This document shows positions 1 to 11,372 of a stretch of 64,000 bases of DNA, in pieces. Both the position numbers and the translations under genes were made by a program. The notes under the pieces are model-generated. The model did not search any database. It was given only the letters and a program-made list of their open reading frames with translations, and had not been told where the DNA came from. The stretch is from Branchiostoma floridae. Lineage: Eukaryota > Chordata > Leptocardii > Amphioxiformes > Branchiostomatidae. Location: positions 2,408,010-2,472,009 of the forward strand of contig NC_049981.1 of the NCBI RefSeq assembly GCF_000003815.2, given 5' to 3'. Numbering within the stretch: the first letter of the stretch is position 1; each line of letters begins with the position of its first letter.

Positions 1-267
1 ACAGACTCCAGTTTACGTCAAGGAAGGTCAGACATCCAGGTAATGAAATATACCAAGTAGCGCAGCAACTACATGTACACAAACAACTTGATATGAGTTT
101 CCAATGTCATGTCCAGTTGCTTTAACGTTTAAGTAATTGCTACTTGGTGAGATTTCAGATTGTCTTCTAGACAGCTAGTTTACATGTCTGACTGAGTCTG
201 TGAGGATGCATAGATATAGATGTATCCGTAAATAGTGTCATCAGGTTGGTAAATTACTTATATACTA

Positions 268-909
268 ATATAGTAAGGTTCTTTGTTACACAACCAAATT
301 TGTACTCACTTCCAACGTTTTGATGTCTGTCAGACACCATCATCAGGATTAGAATGACTAGGACAGCATTCTATAAGTAGCAGCAAGAACCAGACCTAGT
401 CATTCTAACCCTGATGATGGTGTCTAACAGTAACAGACATCAAAACGTTGGAAGTGAGTACAAACAGGGTTAGACAAGTTTTCAAAAATTCACTTGTCCT
501 ATCGGGCAAGTACATTAAAAATTTACTTGCCCGTACCAGATTTTCACTTGCCCGAAATTTTAATTACATTTTTCTATGTGTTTTCCCTTTCATAAATTTT
601 CTCTTTTGTTAAGAGACCATGTCTAGCGAAATAATAGACGTTAAACGAGGACAACAACAACAACAAAATCCATGTCTCTGATGGCTTAAAAATGACATGG
701 TCAATATAGGCAGGCATTCAGCCCCATGTGCTGTCACACTCAGTGGTAATTTGAGCGGGTCACATCTGGAAATTTTTACTTGCCCATCGGGCAAGTGGGG
801 AAGCACTTCTGCTTGCCCGAACAGCACTTTTACTTTCCCGGGACAATCGGGCTAATGGACTTGTTTATCCCTGACAAATTTGGTTGTGTAACAAAGAACC
901 TTACTATAT
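268..909. mobile_element. Long foldback element, interrupted by a nested insertion
   Basis: The two ends are inverted copies of each other: the left arm begins ATATAGTAAGGTTCTTTG and the right arm ends with its complement, CAAAGAACCTTACTATAT. The left arm (268 to about 348) continues pairing with 398-464, so the whole is a palindrome with arms of about 100 bp and a short loop near 350-395. A second element (465-873) sits inside the right arm. No coding capacity is seen. This is a non-autonomous foldback or MITE-type element; superfamily unknown. Confidence 0.75.
465..873. mobile_element. Nested MITE with CAGGG ends and 5-bp target duplication
   Basis: The ends are CAGGGTTAGACAAG and CTTGTTTATCCCTG, imperfect inverted repeats. 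The element is flanked by ACAAA at 460-464 and 874-878. The interior carries repeated ACTTGCCCG / CGGGCAAGT motifs in both orientations. The uninterrupted left arm of the host foldback supplies the pre-insertion sequence (complement GAGTACAAATTTGG), which confirms that ACAAA was duplicated on insertion. No reading frame of note. Confidence 0.75.
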
Positions 910-2669
910 GAGATATAGATGTATCTTGTAAACTGCTATATTAAAAGGTTGCAGTCACTAGTAAGATATTATTGAACAGCTACGTATGATCATGACTGGT
1001 TAAGCTTGAATGTTGAACATTACACGTATGATGATTTGCTGGTTGGATTGCATGGGGCAAACAACAGCACATTGAGCTAAGGCCCAATAGGTCAGGAGTT
1101 CAAATCCTGCTGTGTCACTGATCTTGTGCCCTTGGGAAAGGCACTTTGCACAACTTTCCTGACTTCACTCAGGTGAAAATGAGTACCTAGCATTGCTTAG
1201 GACATTAAAGGGAGGTCCCGTGTTTGGGAAGAGTAGGGGCATGCCCCGGTGTGCGTTGGTGGAAATCCTTCTGTCTGGAGTTAGTGATTCACTTCAAATC
1301 ACCCGGATGGAGGTCTGGCAAACCTTCTTCTCGTATCAACCATACCTTGATTTACACCATTCACCCAAACAGGAGACCTGGCGCATCCATGTCTTGTAAT
1401 CAGCCAGCGAAAGGGTATGCCACCCTGTATGTGTAAGGGGCAGCATAACTATGTTGTGCGTAAGCACGCCGATCAATGATGATCGTGATCATCATCATGA
1501 TTCTCTTGTGCAGGAAAGTTTTCATGTCATCTATTGCTAGAATGTGTAAAAGATAAAATCTACATTGTGAAACCTTTCTGTAGATATCTGAGGTGCTGCT
1601 CCTTCTTTACACACTTACACAGCCTTCTTGGCCTGAGGAGTGATTGAACTGTGACTATAGATGCTTCATAGTCATACATACACCGCTCATGATGGTTACA
1701 TGCTGGATGTGTGATTGTCATGCACTGAGCACATGTTAGCAACATGATGTTGATATGCTCTTCAAATGAGAATCACATGCACAGCACATGGCCATCATTG
1801 GACCTGCTATGTCCCGTCCAATATTAGGTATATAGGCTTCTAACTTTGTGTTCTGCATTTGCTTTGCAGGTGTTTTATTGCAGTGGTTCAGATGTCTCAG
1901 TCATGGCGAATCATGTGAACATCACGTCATTGTGTGCTGGGTACATGATAGCCCATGCTTAAAGCCTACGTCACCCTTCCAAACCTGGGCCCGGCTAGGC
2001 AGCTTTTGGGAACAAAAAGTATGATATAAAAGATACCAAGCTATCATTTGTGTATATCTTTATGTATACATATCTATTTTTTGTTTCCACAAACAGCCCA
2101 TCCAAGCCCCGGTTTGAGATAACTGTCCCTGCCGTATGCACTCCTCAACCCATTCTGCCTTCGCTTTGCAGGTGCTGCTGGAAGGCATTTTCTCTCGGCG
2201 AACTTTCAACTGCTGCCAAGGACTTCTTCGCTGACAAAAGGCGTCATCCTTGACCAAAGTTGTCACAAAGAAGGCAATCCACAACCAGCACAGCAGCAAC
2301 AGTGAACTTCAATCTCCTGTGAGCTGTGTGTGCAGTGATTGACAGCTGTCCACCAGTGATTGACAGATGTCTACATGGCAGTACCCCCAGATAGTAGGGG
2401 GAGTTGAGGTCCTGAGCTAGTGCAGGGAGGCCTCCAGTCTGGCACAGAATTACCCAACTGTGAGGGCTGTCACGACCGTGCAATCACTAAGTTGAGAGTC
2501 ATATGACTCAGAACTTTAGTGATAAAGTCTACACATGTACTGCCTACAGTAAAGCTGACAACAGATACATTTTATAGAATATATAGTATTGTCTCTGCCT
2601 TCTGAAAAAGGTTGAAGACACTGGTTCCTCCTGTCACAAGGTAGGAAGGGTGGGGCTGTGAGTGCCACC
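910..2669. other. Upstream region of the 2,900-residue-protein gene
   Basis: Apart from the SINE I see no protein-like reading frame here. Two CTTTGCAG/GTG strings (near 1865 and 2165) could be splice acceptors of 5' UTR exons, but nothing proves it. No confident TATA box or CpG-rich promoter was recognised. Confidence 0.4.
1040..1300 (+). mobile_element. tRNA-derived SINE
   Basis: There is a B-box-like stretch (GGAGTTCAAATCCTGC), then a tail GGGAAAGGCACTTTGCACAA..CTTTCCTGACTTCACTCAGG and AGGTCCCGTGTTTGGG. The same body follows a B-box at 13990-14230, so this is a dispersed tRNA-derived SINE family. Short ORFs over it are noise. Ends are approximate. Confidence 0.6.
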
Positions 2670-5600
2670 ATGGGAGATGTGGAAAGAGAGCAGGAACAGG
2701 AAAGTGGGGAGGACAACAGGCCGGTTTCGATAATGTCAGAGTCGACCAGACCTAGGACTAGGAGCATGACTAATAACAGCAATTCAGAACTGGATAGTTC
2801 CTGCCAGAAAACTCAGCAAGAGAAGAGCGGCACAGGCCAGAATGGGCTATTCAGTACTAACCCAGGTCAGAATGATAAAGGCCAAACTGACCCAGGTCAG
2901 CATGAGCAAGGCCAAACTGACACAGATCAGCCTGAGCAAAGCCAAGCTGACCCTGGTCAGAATGACCAAAGCCAAACTGATGACCCAGGTCAGCACGAGC
3001 AAAGCCAAACTGACCCAGGTCAGCATGAGCAAGGCCAAACTGACCCTGGTCAGAGTGACCAAAGTCAAACCCACTCATCTCAGAATGATGAGGATCAAAC
3101 TGACCCAGGTGATGAAAATGCTCAGAGCATCCCAGAAATGAAGACAATAGAGATGTCTGGGCCTACCAGAGACCCCCAGAGCTTGGAGAGTTCCAGGGAG
3201 TGCCAGCTGGAAAAAGATGAGGAGGGACACATTCAGGAGGCGGTACACGGTGATGCATCGCAGGACACTCAGCCTGGTATGGCTGCAAGTTCAGCTGTAA
3301 GTCAGGCTGAATCTCCAACTGTTAAGGGTTGCATTGCCCTTTCCTCTGCTGAAAACCCAGCCTCACCCAAACTGACTACAGTTTCAGATCAAACTGGTCA
3401 GGAGTCATGTCACAATGAGCAAGGGCAAATGGACCCAGGTCAGAGTGAAACAGAGCAAACTGACCCAGTTCAGAGTGAGCCAGGGCAAGCCGACCTAGTT
3501 CAGAGTGAGGAAGGCCAAACTGACGCAGTTCAGAGTGAGTATGGTCAAACTTACCTAGTTCTGAGTGATGAAGGCCAAACTGACCCAGTTCCGATTGAGC
3601 ATGGGCAAACTGACCCAGGTCAGATTGAGCAAGATCAAACTGACCCAGTTGAGAGTGAGCAAGGTCAAACTTACCTAGTTCTGAGTGAGGAAGGCCAAAC
3701 TGACCCAGTTCCGATTGAGCATGGGCAAACTGACCCAGGTCAGATCGAGCAAGGTCCAACTGACCCAGTTCAAAGTGAACAAGGTCCAACTGACCCAGTT
3801 CAAAGTGAGCAAGGTCAAACTGACCCAGGTCAGAGTCAAAATGCCCAAAGCAACGCAGTAAGAAAGCCTGTTGAAGACTGTGAGGGTTTAGAGAGTCCCA
3901 TGGCAGAAGATGAGGGACAAATCCAGGTTCAAGGTGAGGCATCAAAGGACAGTCAGTCAGACATGGCTGTAAGTCAGGCTGGAATTGTTTCCTCCACTGC
4001 AAACCCAGGCACACCAGAACTATCTGAAGATGCAGGTCAAACCAGTCAGGAAGCACAGCCATTCCTGCCTGGTTCGTCCTCACAGGGAACCGCCCAACAG
4101 CCTGCTCAGGTGCAGTCTCAACCCACTAGAGGCACTTTGATACGAGAACATTTCTGTAAAAAGCTGCTTGCATTTGTGAGGAAAAACTACCCTGTAAAAA
4201 CAAGGCAGAATGTTGAAAATCGGATCAACTCCTTTGAAATAGAGCTGGCAAGTGATGCTGGGTTTGTCTGGATGCACAAGGATAACAACGACAAAATGAT
4301 CCATCAGCTGGTGGAGCATTTGCACCTGCATCCCACGTCTACCTGGAAACTCCGGCTCTTACGTAGGGTTGTGATAAATTCGTTGCCAAAGTGGAGTCCC
4401 AGCATGAAGATGCAAGTCAATCGCCTGTGTAAACAACTCCTGATGGGGGAAGGTGCTAATGCTAGAGCCAACATCTCGCAACTTATGAAAGTCATGACAG
4501 TCCGATTACCCAGAGGTAATAAGCAGAGACGTGGTAAGTCTCAAGTGGAGCAGAGTCAGACTGGGGGGCAAGAAAGAGACTTTCCAATTTCACGCAAACT
4601 TTCCAAGATACTTTCCAAGATAGAGTGGAGACTAGCGCAAGGCCTTTTTATAAATCAGAAAGACCTGAAGATGTATGAGAAGTATAGGGAGGAGCTGAGA
4701 AAACGGGAAGGAGAAATTCAGCAGCAAAGGAGGGAGGGAAAAGATGTGTCATCTCAGGGCACTCAGCCAGCTCTAGCAGCAAGCTCAACCGTAAGTCATG
4801 TGGCAAGTTCAACAGCAAGTCAGGAGGCAAATTCAGCTGTACAGGCTGTGGGAAGTTCAGATTCGTCCAGCAAAAACCCAGTCCTACCAAAACTTGCTAC
4901 AGATTCAAATCAAACCAGTCAGGAACCACAACCAACCCTGCCTGGTCCGTCTTCACAAGACACCACTCAAGAACCTGCCAGGGCACAGAAAGGAACCACA
5001 GGAGGGACTTTAGTCTCAGAACCGTTTTGTAAGATGTTGCTTGCGTCGGTGCAGCAGCACTTCACTGAATGGAAAAAGGAGACTACTAAACAGTTCATCA
5101 ACAACTTTGAAGAAGAGCTGAAGGGAAATGCTGAGTTTTTGTGGGGCCGCCATGACAAGACGATTGAGGAGCTGGCAGAGCGCCTGCAACTGCCTCCTGG
5201 ATCTGTCTGGAAACTGCAACTCTTACGGAAGCTAAATCTTAGAGGCCTTGCCAAATCAAATCCCAGCCAATTAGAGCGAAACATGCAGATGTTTCTGCAG
5301 ATCTTACGTGAGGAATTTAACTCGGAAGTGGTGGACATCTCTGAACTGATGAAAGTCATTTATCTCCCAGTGTTAAAAAGCATCAAACAGGAAAGTGAAC
5401 AGTCAGACTTAACAAAACCAGACCGAGTTTCTGATCAAACCAGTCAGCAGTCACAACCAGACCTGCCTGGTGTGTCCTCACAAGGAGCCACCCAACAACC
5501 TGCTGGGTCACAGGAAGAAGGCTGGAGAGGGTCTTTGAGCTTAAATAAATTTTCGCAGAACTTGATAGCCTTGGTGGAACACAGATACAGCAACGAAAAG

Positions 5601-8600
5601 GTCAAGAAGAAGGTTGAGCACAGAATCAACAAATTTGAAGAGGAGTTGCACACGGCATGTGAGTGGAAAAGCGTGCATAACAACGACGAGGAGATTGTGA
5701 AGTTAGCAGCACGCTTGAAGCTACTTCCTGGGTCTGTCTGGAACTCCGGCTGTTACGGAGAGTGGTGATGGGCTGTCTGCCCAAGAGAAGGGACAATGAG
5801 ATCTTAAAAGCCCAACATTTTTGCAGATACATTCTACTGGGTGAAAAATCCACTTGCTTTAAGCCAAGTAATGCCACAACTGATGAAAGTGATGATGCCC
5901 ACAATGCAGGCACATGCGGAGAAGGGAAGGATGGAGCACCAGACAGCAGGTCGTAAGGAGCAGGAGTGGCTGAGTGCAGGAGCAAAGGAACAGGAATACT
6001 TCTCAGATCGACATAAAAGATTACTTTGGCATCTACAGTCAAAACAAGCTAAAGGCCAGCATATGTCCAAGAAGGAGCTGAATTCATTAAAGTGGCTGAA
6101 GAAGCGGCAGCGGAGAGCAACCCAGATGGAACGACAGAAGTTGCAAGTACAGGAGCAGCGAAGTACTCGGAGCAGAAAGGACCAGCGTCAAAGTGAGGAG
6201 AGGAGAGGAATGAAGCGAGGGAGCAGGGAGCGATACCTTCCAGACCAAAGGAAAGTTTCCAAACAGTCACCAAGTCGGCAGGTGGCGAGATTAGAACGGG
6301 TTGGGGGGCAGCAGCGGAAAAGGCGTGATAGTGGCCGAGAGGAGCAGCAGCCAGTTGAAGATGGACAATCTGAGGCAAGACACAGCAAGTCTCACCAGTT
6401 GGCCGTTGATGTCGAGAAAATGCTGCTGCAGAAAGAGTGGGAGCGTCTAGCGGGGGAGAGAAAGGCATTAGACTACGAGCTGGCTCTGCGAGAGGCAGCC
6501 GTCCAGGAACACGTCTTCCAGATGCAGCACGCTGTCTACACCCACAAGGTCACACGGGAGGTCACACAGGTTACCCAGCATTCCAAACACCTCCCCCTGG
6601 AGGCTGGTACCCATGGCGACCACAGTGAGCAGCTGATGTCAGCCAATCATGACGTGGATTACAGACATGTTCAGGTGACGTCAGAGAGCAGCAGCCTGAG
6701 TGGCGACAGGAGCCATAAGCATTTCCCAGGAGACCCTCACCTTGATGACAGAAGTCTACTCCCGTATGACCACAAGCGTTTACACGGAGATCCTGTCCTT
6801 GACGACAGAAGTCTAATCCCGTATGACCAAGACCACGGGCGTTTCCACACAGACCTCCTCCATGGCGACAGTTCCTTAATGTGCCCTGATGACACGGCAC
6901 CACGCGATTGGTCACCTGAAAGAGATGCAAAGATTCCGTACTACAGGCGGCAGCCCCAGTACGAGGAGGATTGGCAGGGGAGAAGCTACTCCTTTAAAAG
7001 TGATGAGGAAGATGAGTTCCTCCATGATCCATACAGGAGAGATGCTTTAGCAGACCGATATGGAGAACCGTACAGACCCAAGCAGGCTGTAGGAAGTTAC
7101 AGAGATGACCCACCCTTCCTTGTGCCTGGGTCACTGCCCTACGATAACTCTGTCTTTTCAGCTGAACCTCCCCCAGACATACGTGATGCTCCGTACATCA
7201 GGAACGATAGAAGGCAGGAACAGACACTCCGACAAGCCAGTCACGTTGACTTCGTCAGGAGTTTGCAACCGGGCCAGAGTCCTTACTATGACCTAGACGA
7301 ATTTGGTTGGCCGGTTGCCCCTTCACCACATGAAGGGTATAAGAGTCCACCTGTCGTCCCAGGTTTCCATGGCAACCTTCGCCATGGCAACCGTCAGTCT
7401 CAAGGCCACAGCCAAATGCCCGGCAAGATGAAGAACAAAGCAGGCAAAAGGAATAAAAGTCGCAGAGATCAACATAGAAATCCCAGATCCAACAGTCAGA
7501 GTTGGGGCAGAGATCCAAGATCCAACAGTCAGAATCAGGGGAGAGATCCAAGATCCAACAGTCAGGGTAGAGATCACAGATCCAGCAGTCAGAGTTTCGA
7601 TAGAGATCACAGATCCAACAGTCAGAGTTTTGACACAAATCAAAGGTCCAACAACCGAAGAGAAGATCAGAGATCCAGCAGTGAAAGCCAATGGGAAAGA
7701 AATAACAGATCCAGCAGAAGAGGCCAGGGTAGGGATCACAGATCCAGAAGCCAGAGTCGGGGTAGAGATTCCAGATCCAACAGTCAGAGTCAGGGGAGAG
7801 ATTCCAGATCCAACAGTCAGAGTCAGAGTAGAGATTCCAGATCCAACAGCCAGAGTCAGGGTAGAGATTCCAGATCCAACAGTCAGGGCCAGGGTATCAG
7901 TGGTGATCACAGTTCCATTAGTCAGAGGCAGGGAGGTCACAGATTCACTCAGAGTTTTGATCCTGGTCAGTCAAGGGATCGTTCTCAATACAACTCGCAG
8001 CCCGGCCAAAACAACATCCAACAAAAACCAGCACAAACTGGCAGAAACAGCCAAAACAGTGCAAAGCGACAGAGAAGCGGCAGTCCAAGTCCCAGAGGAA
8101 CCAAAAAGGGGCCAGGAGAGATGGGAGCCCCCAAATGTCCCCCCAAACAACAGCAGACTGTAGATACCCAGATGTGGCCCCTACAGGCCCCTGGTACTGT
8201 GATGCAGCAAAATGTTCAAATCCCAAACAGCCAGGCCATGCAGTCTCAGGACTTTGGTCTAATCCAGGACAACCAGACCATGCAGTCTCAGGACTTTGGT
8301 CAAATCCAGGACAACCAGACCATGCAGTCTCAGGACTTTGGTCAAATCCAGGACAACCAGACCATGCAGTCTCAGGACTTTGGTCAAATCCAGGACAACC
8401 AGACCATGCAGTCTCAGGACTTTGGTCAAATCCAGGACAACCAGACCATGCAGTCTCAGGACTTTGGTCAAATCCAGGACAACCAGACCATGCAGTCTCA
8501 GGACTTTGGTCAAATCCAGGACAACCAGACCATGCAGTCTCAGGACTTTGGTCAAATCCAGGATAACCAGACCATGCAGTCTCAAGTCTTTGGTCAACTC

Positions 8601-11372
8601 CCAACCAAAGAGGCCACCAGACCACAAGAGATAAGCCAAAGAGTCCAATCCTCTTGGCATGATGACTGTTTGGAAGGAGACTTCTTAGACTTTGGGAAGG
8701 AAAGTGCTGTCTCTTTCCAAGGCAGCATCCAGCAGACTGTTCTGCCAGCTGCTTCTGCCACACGAGAGACCAGCACCTTTTCTGGTGGGGATGTCGGACT
8801 CCTTTCCCCCACTGGGAAGACAACTGATAGGCCAGAATCAGAGCAAGTGGCATGCCTGCCCCCCGTGGTGATTCCCCCTGGTTTGAGCTTCACAGAGAAA
8901 CTGCTTGTCGTGGTAGAAACCTTCGGCCCCATCACAAAGCAGGAAGTGCAGAAAAGACTCCCCAAGTTTGAGTTGGAGGTGAAGAAAGAGGTAGTAAACA
9001 GGAGGAGGACCTACGATGATCTACTGATAGACCAATTGGGCGACAGCATTCCAGAACAACATCGCTGGAAGCTCAAGTTGCTGCGCAGAATCATTGTTGA
9101 CACCATGTCCCAGACAACCCCAGAAGGAAGAGAAAAAGTCTCGTGGCTGTGCCACCAGTTGTTGCCCCAGGAGGGGATAGAACTCACAGATGAGGTTTTG
9201 AAAGCGCTGATGGCTAAGAGAATGTTGGTGAATCCGCTCCTGAAGCCGATGGTCATTACAGGAATGGGAGCAGGGATAGGGACTACAGCTAAGAGAAGCA
9301 GGAAGTCAGTGGTTACGGCCTACCTGCAGCAGCAGGGCATACGTCCCACCGAGGAGACGGTTCGTGACATAGTGCAGAATGAGCAGATGGTAGACAAGAT
9401 CTTGAAAACACTAGGCCATCAACAACAGCTCTTTGGGGCAGAGGCAGAGGCATCACAGGACACACACCAGGGCGCAGGTGTGTCACAGGGCACACACAAG
9501 GACACACTACTGGGTGCAACAGTAAACACAGCTGTAAGTCAGGCAGGTATTCTGCCCTCTGAAGGAAATGCAGCTTTGTCCTCAAACAGGGAATCACAGC
9601 CACTGCCCTGTTTGTCCTCAGAAAGAACTGGGCCTGAGTGCATGCCAAACGAAGAAAAAGGAGGAAACACAGCTTTGTCCTCAAACCGGGAATCACAGTC
9701 ACTGCCTGGTCCGTCCTCAGAAAGAAAAGGGCCCAAAAAAGGGCCTAGGCGGATGCCAAACGAAGAAAGAGGAGGAACCTTAATCTTAACGCCATTTGCT
9801 CAAAAGTTGGCTGCTTTTGTGGAAAAAACTTACGGGAAAGAAAAGAAGATAAAGATTGTCAACAGGATCAACACGTTTGAAGAGGAGCTGAAGGGAAACG
9901 CTGAATTTTTCTGGAAACGCGGACAGAATAACGACAAGATGATCGAGCAGCTTGCAGAGCGCCTGCAACTACCTCATGGGTCTGTCTGGAAACTCCAACT
10001 CTTACGGAGAGTTAGCGTAGACTGTCTGCCCAAGAAAACCGTGCCCGCGAGGGAAAGAATCCTGGAGATGTGCCAGCATGTTCTGTTTGATGAAGGTATC
10101 AAGGTTACAGATGAGATTTTCAAAGTCATCCTTGCAATAGTACCGAGACACCTTCAGGGATCTTTGGCGACGACGACTAGAGACCCAACATCATCTGTGG
10201 CAAGCATTCGGGAATCTTCGGGATTGACGTCTGGAAAACCGACATCATTTGTGGAGAATCTTCGGGAATCTTCAGGAATGACGTCTGGAAACCCAACACC
10301 GTTTGTGGAGAACCTTCGAGAATCTTCAGGAATGACGACTGGATACCCGATACCGTTTGCGGAAGAGACGCTCGAGATTGTACCAAGTACCTCCACAGGG
10401 GGTAACATGGCTTTGCCCTCTAATAGGGAACCACAGTCACTGCCCAGTTCATCCTTACAAGGACCTATTTATGATGGGCCGATGCCAAAAGAATTAAGAG
10501 GAGGAACTTTAATCTTAACGCCATTTGCTCAGAAGTTGGTTGCTTTTGTGAAAAAAACTTACGGGAAGAAGATAGAAACAAGGGTTGTCGATAGGATCAA
10601 CACGTTTGAAGAGGAGCGGAAGGGGAACCCTGATTTTTTCTGGACACGCATACAGAATAACGACATGGTAATCAAACAGATAGCAGAGCGCAGGAATTTA
10701 CCTCCTGAGTCTTTCTGGAAACTCCAACTCTTACGAAGAGTCACGATGGACTGTCTGCCCAAGACAAACCTGCCGCAGAGAGTCCTTCAGATGTGTCAGC
10801 ATCTTCTGTTCAACGAAGGTGTAGCGGTTACGGATGAGATTTTCAAAGTCATTGTCACCAGAATATCGAAAAACCCTCAGCCACCGACACCATTTGTGGA
10901 GAACCTCCAGGATTCTTCGGCAATGACGACTGGATACTCGATACCGTTTGTGAAGGGAGAGATGCTCCGGACGGTACCAAGTACTTCCACAGGGGGGCAG
11001 TCTTCAAGTACCTCCACAGGGGGGCAGTCTTCTGTGCCGAACACCCATAGCCAGACATTAGAGCAGGTTTCAGATAAACATCAGATGGTCGTGGCGTACC
11101 TGATGAGCATGGGTGTGCATGTGACAACCGAGGCTGTGGAAGGGATACTGCAGAACCAACAGGCTCTAGACAGCATCGAGAGGATCTTCTGGACCCCCAT
11201 TCAGGACCGTCAACTGGTGCAGGAGTACCTACAAATGATAAACATCCCCGTCACTCCCGATGCTGTCAACAAGATAATGGAGAATCCAGAACTGATGCGG
11301 AGGATTAAGAACACACTCGGGGCCCCAGGGGCTAATGTCGGGCCCCCGGGGACTAGCCGAGGGGGTCAGTAA
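2670..11372 (+). CDS. Giant single-exon repeat protein, function unknown (frame broken by compensating indels)
   Basis: I do not recognise this gene. The start is the ATG at 2670 in a textbook Kozak context (GCCACCATGG); a GTG 12 nt upstream is not a likely eukaryotic start. The frame runs to TGA at 5766 and the same frame reopens and runs to TAA at 11370. Between them, homology to sister repeats shows one missing base near 5742 and one extra base in the A run at 5844-5848, so the repaired frame would give about 2,900 residues. Order of parts: Gln/Asp-rich decapeptides (about residues 62-145 and 250-390), helical domains 1-3 (about 488-610, 779-904, from 954), a basic Lys/Arg/Gln-rich stretch (about 1090-1260), SR-like repeats (about 1590-1745), a 14-residue tandem array (1857-1973), domains 4-6 (about 2069-2190, 2368-2490, 2611-2733) and 35-residue helical hairpins. 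The composition suggests a nuclear, largely disordered scaffold; this is inference. Confidence 0.75.
2853..3840 (+). repeat. Degenerate decapeptide coding repeats (Gln/Asp-rich)
   Basis: Two blocks (about 2853-3110 and 3415-3840) encode units of about ten residues resembling DPGQxEQGQT, with variants such as DPVQSEQGQT and LVLSEEGQT. They are separated by a non-repetitive acidic stretch of 300 bp. The repeat keeps all three + frames and several - frames open, which explains the many overlapping shadow ORFs. Confidence 0.8.
4131..5846 (+). other. Helical domain copies 1-3 of the unknown protein
   Basis: Copies begin near 4131, 5004 and 5529. Shared positions are FCKxLLA(F/S)V near the start, INxFExEL about 25 residues on, W then NND(K/E)xI, LxLxPxSxWKLxLLR, and LMKV at the end. 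Copy 3 is split by the stop at 5766; its second half (GCLPK...CRYILLGE) is readable one frame over at 5762-5843 and its end (QLMKVM) back in the original frame at 5883-5900. Spacing between copies is filled by Ser/Thr/Gln-rich linkers with a recurrent QTSQ(E/Q)xQPxLPG motif. Confidence 0.75.
5741..5848 (+). pseudogene. Frameshifted segment inside domain copy 3
   Basis: Sister copies read TGG AAA CTC CGG where this copy reads TGG AAC TCC GGC, one A short. About 100 nt later the A run at 5844-5848 holds one base too many, restoring the original frame. The intervening stretch is out of frame and supplies the TGA at 5766. Both lesions lie in A-rich strings, so a sequencing or assembly error is as likely as genuine decay. 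I see no good intron that would remove it: the GTGATG donor with TTTTGCAG acceptor would itself create a stop. Confidence 0.7.
7444..7900 (+). repeat. SR-like coding repeats (RDxRSNSQSQG units)
   Basis: Units of about 11 residues of the form (G)RD(S/H/P)RSNSQSQ recur about a dozen times, rich in Arg, Ser and Gln. RS-rich tracts are typical of nuclear RNA-processing or transcription-linked proteins. Here they follow a basic Lys/Arg stretch and precede the 42-bp array. Confidence 0.75.
8238..8587 (+). repeat. 42-bp coding tandem array (14-residue units)
   Basis: Eight complete 42-bp units (starts 8238, 8280 ... 8532) and a partial ninth at 8574 encode MQSQDFGQIQDNQT. Units 2-8 are nearly identical at the DNA level (one GAC/GAT change near the end); unit 1 has L for Q. 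Such homogeneity means recent expansion or ongoing homogenisation. Confidence 0.95.
8875..10860 (+). other. Helical domain copies 4-6 of the unknown protein
   Basis: Copies start near 8875, 9772 and 10501. Copies 5 and 6 are close relatives (both GGTLILTPFAQKL, then KTYGK, RINTFEEE, NNDxxI, AER, WKLQLLRRV, DCLPK, MCQHxLFxEG, VTDEIFKVI). Copy 4 is divergent but keeps WKLKLLRRI, GIELTDEVLKALM. The linkers (Ser/Pro/Thr-rich) between 5 and 6 hold three near repeats of FVENLRESSGMTSG at about 10240-10350. Confidence 0.8.
9304..11333 (+). other. Three 35-residue helical hairpins at the C-terminal side
   Basis: Segments at about 9307-9417, 11086-11195 and 11212-11325 share V.AYL...GI.VT.EAV..I..N..L...I...LG (VTAYLQQQGIRPTEETV; VAYLMSMGVHVTTEAV; VQEYLQMINIPVTPDAV). 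The last two are adjacent and end just before the stop. They resemble small helical interaction modules, but I cannot assign them to UBA or another named fold by eye. Confidence 0.6.

Noticed and set aside
5763..5826. Short intron removing the stop at 5766 (GTGATG...TTTTGCAG)
   Set aside because: Splicing it still yields a stop, and the removed stretch encodes residues homologous to the sister domains.
7945..8853. 302-codon minus-strand repeat ORF
   Set aside because: Antisense shadow of the 42-bp coding array.
4131..10860. Death-fold domains (LAERLxLPxxSVWKLQLLRR looks superficially like a death-domain helix)
   Set aside because: The order of motifs before and after does not follow a six-helix death fold, and there is no further support.
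9304..11333. UBA domains
   Set aside because: The length and helical pattern are loosely similar but the MGF/Y-type loop is not convincing.
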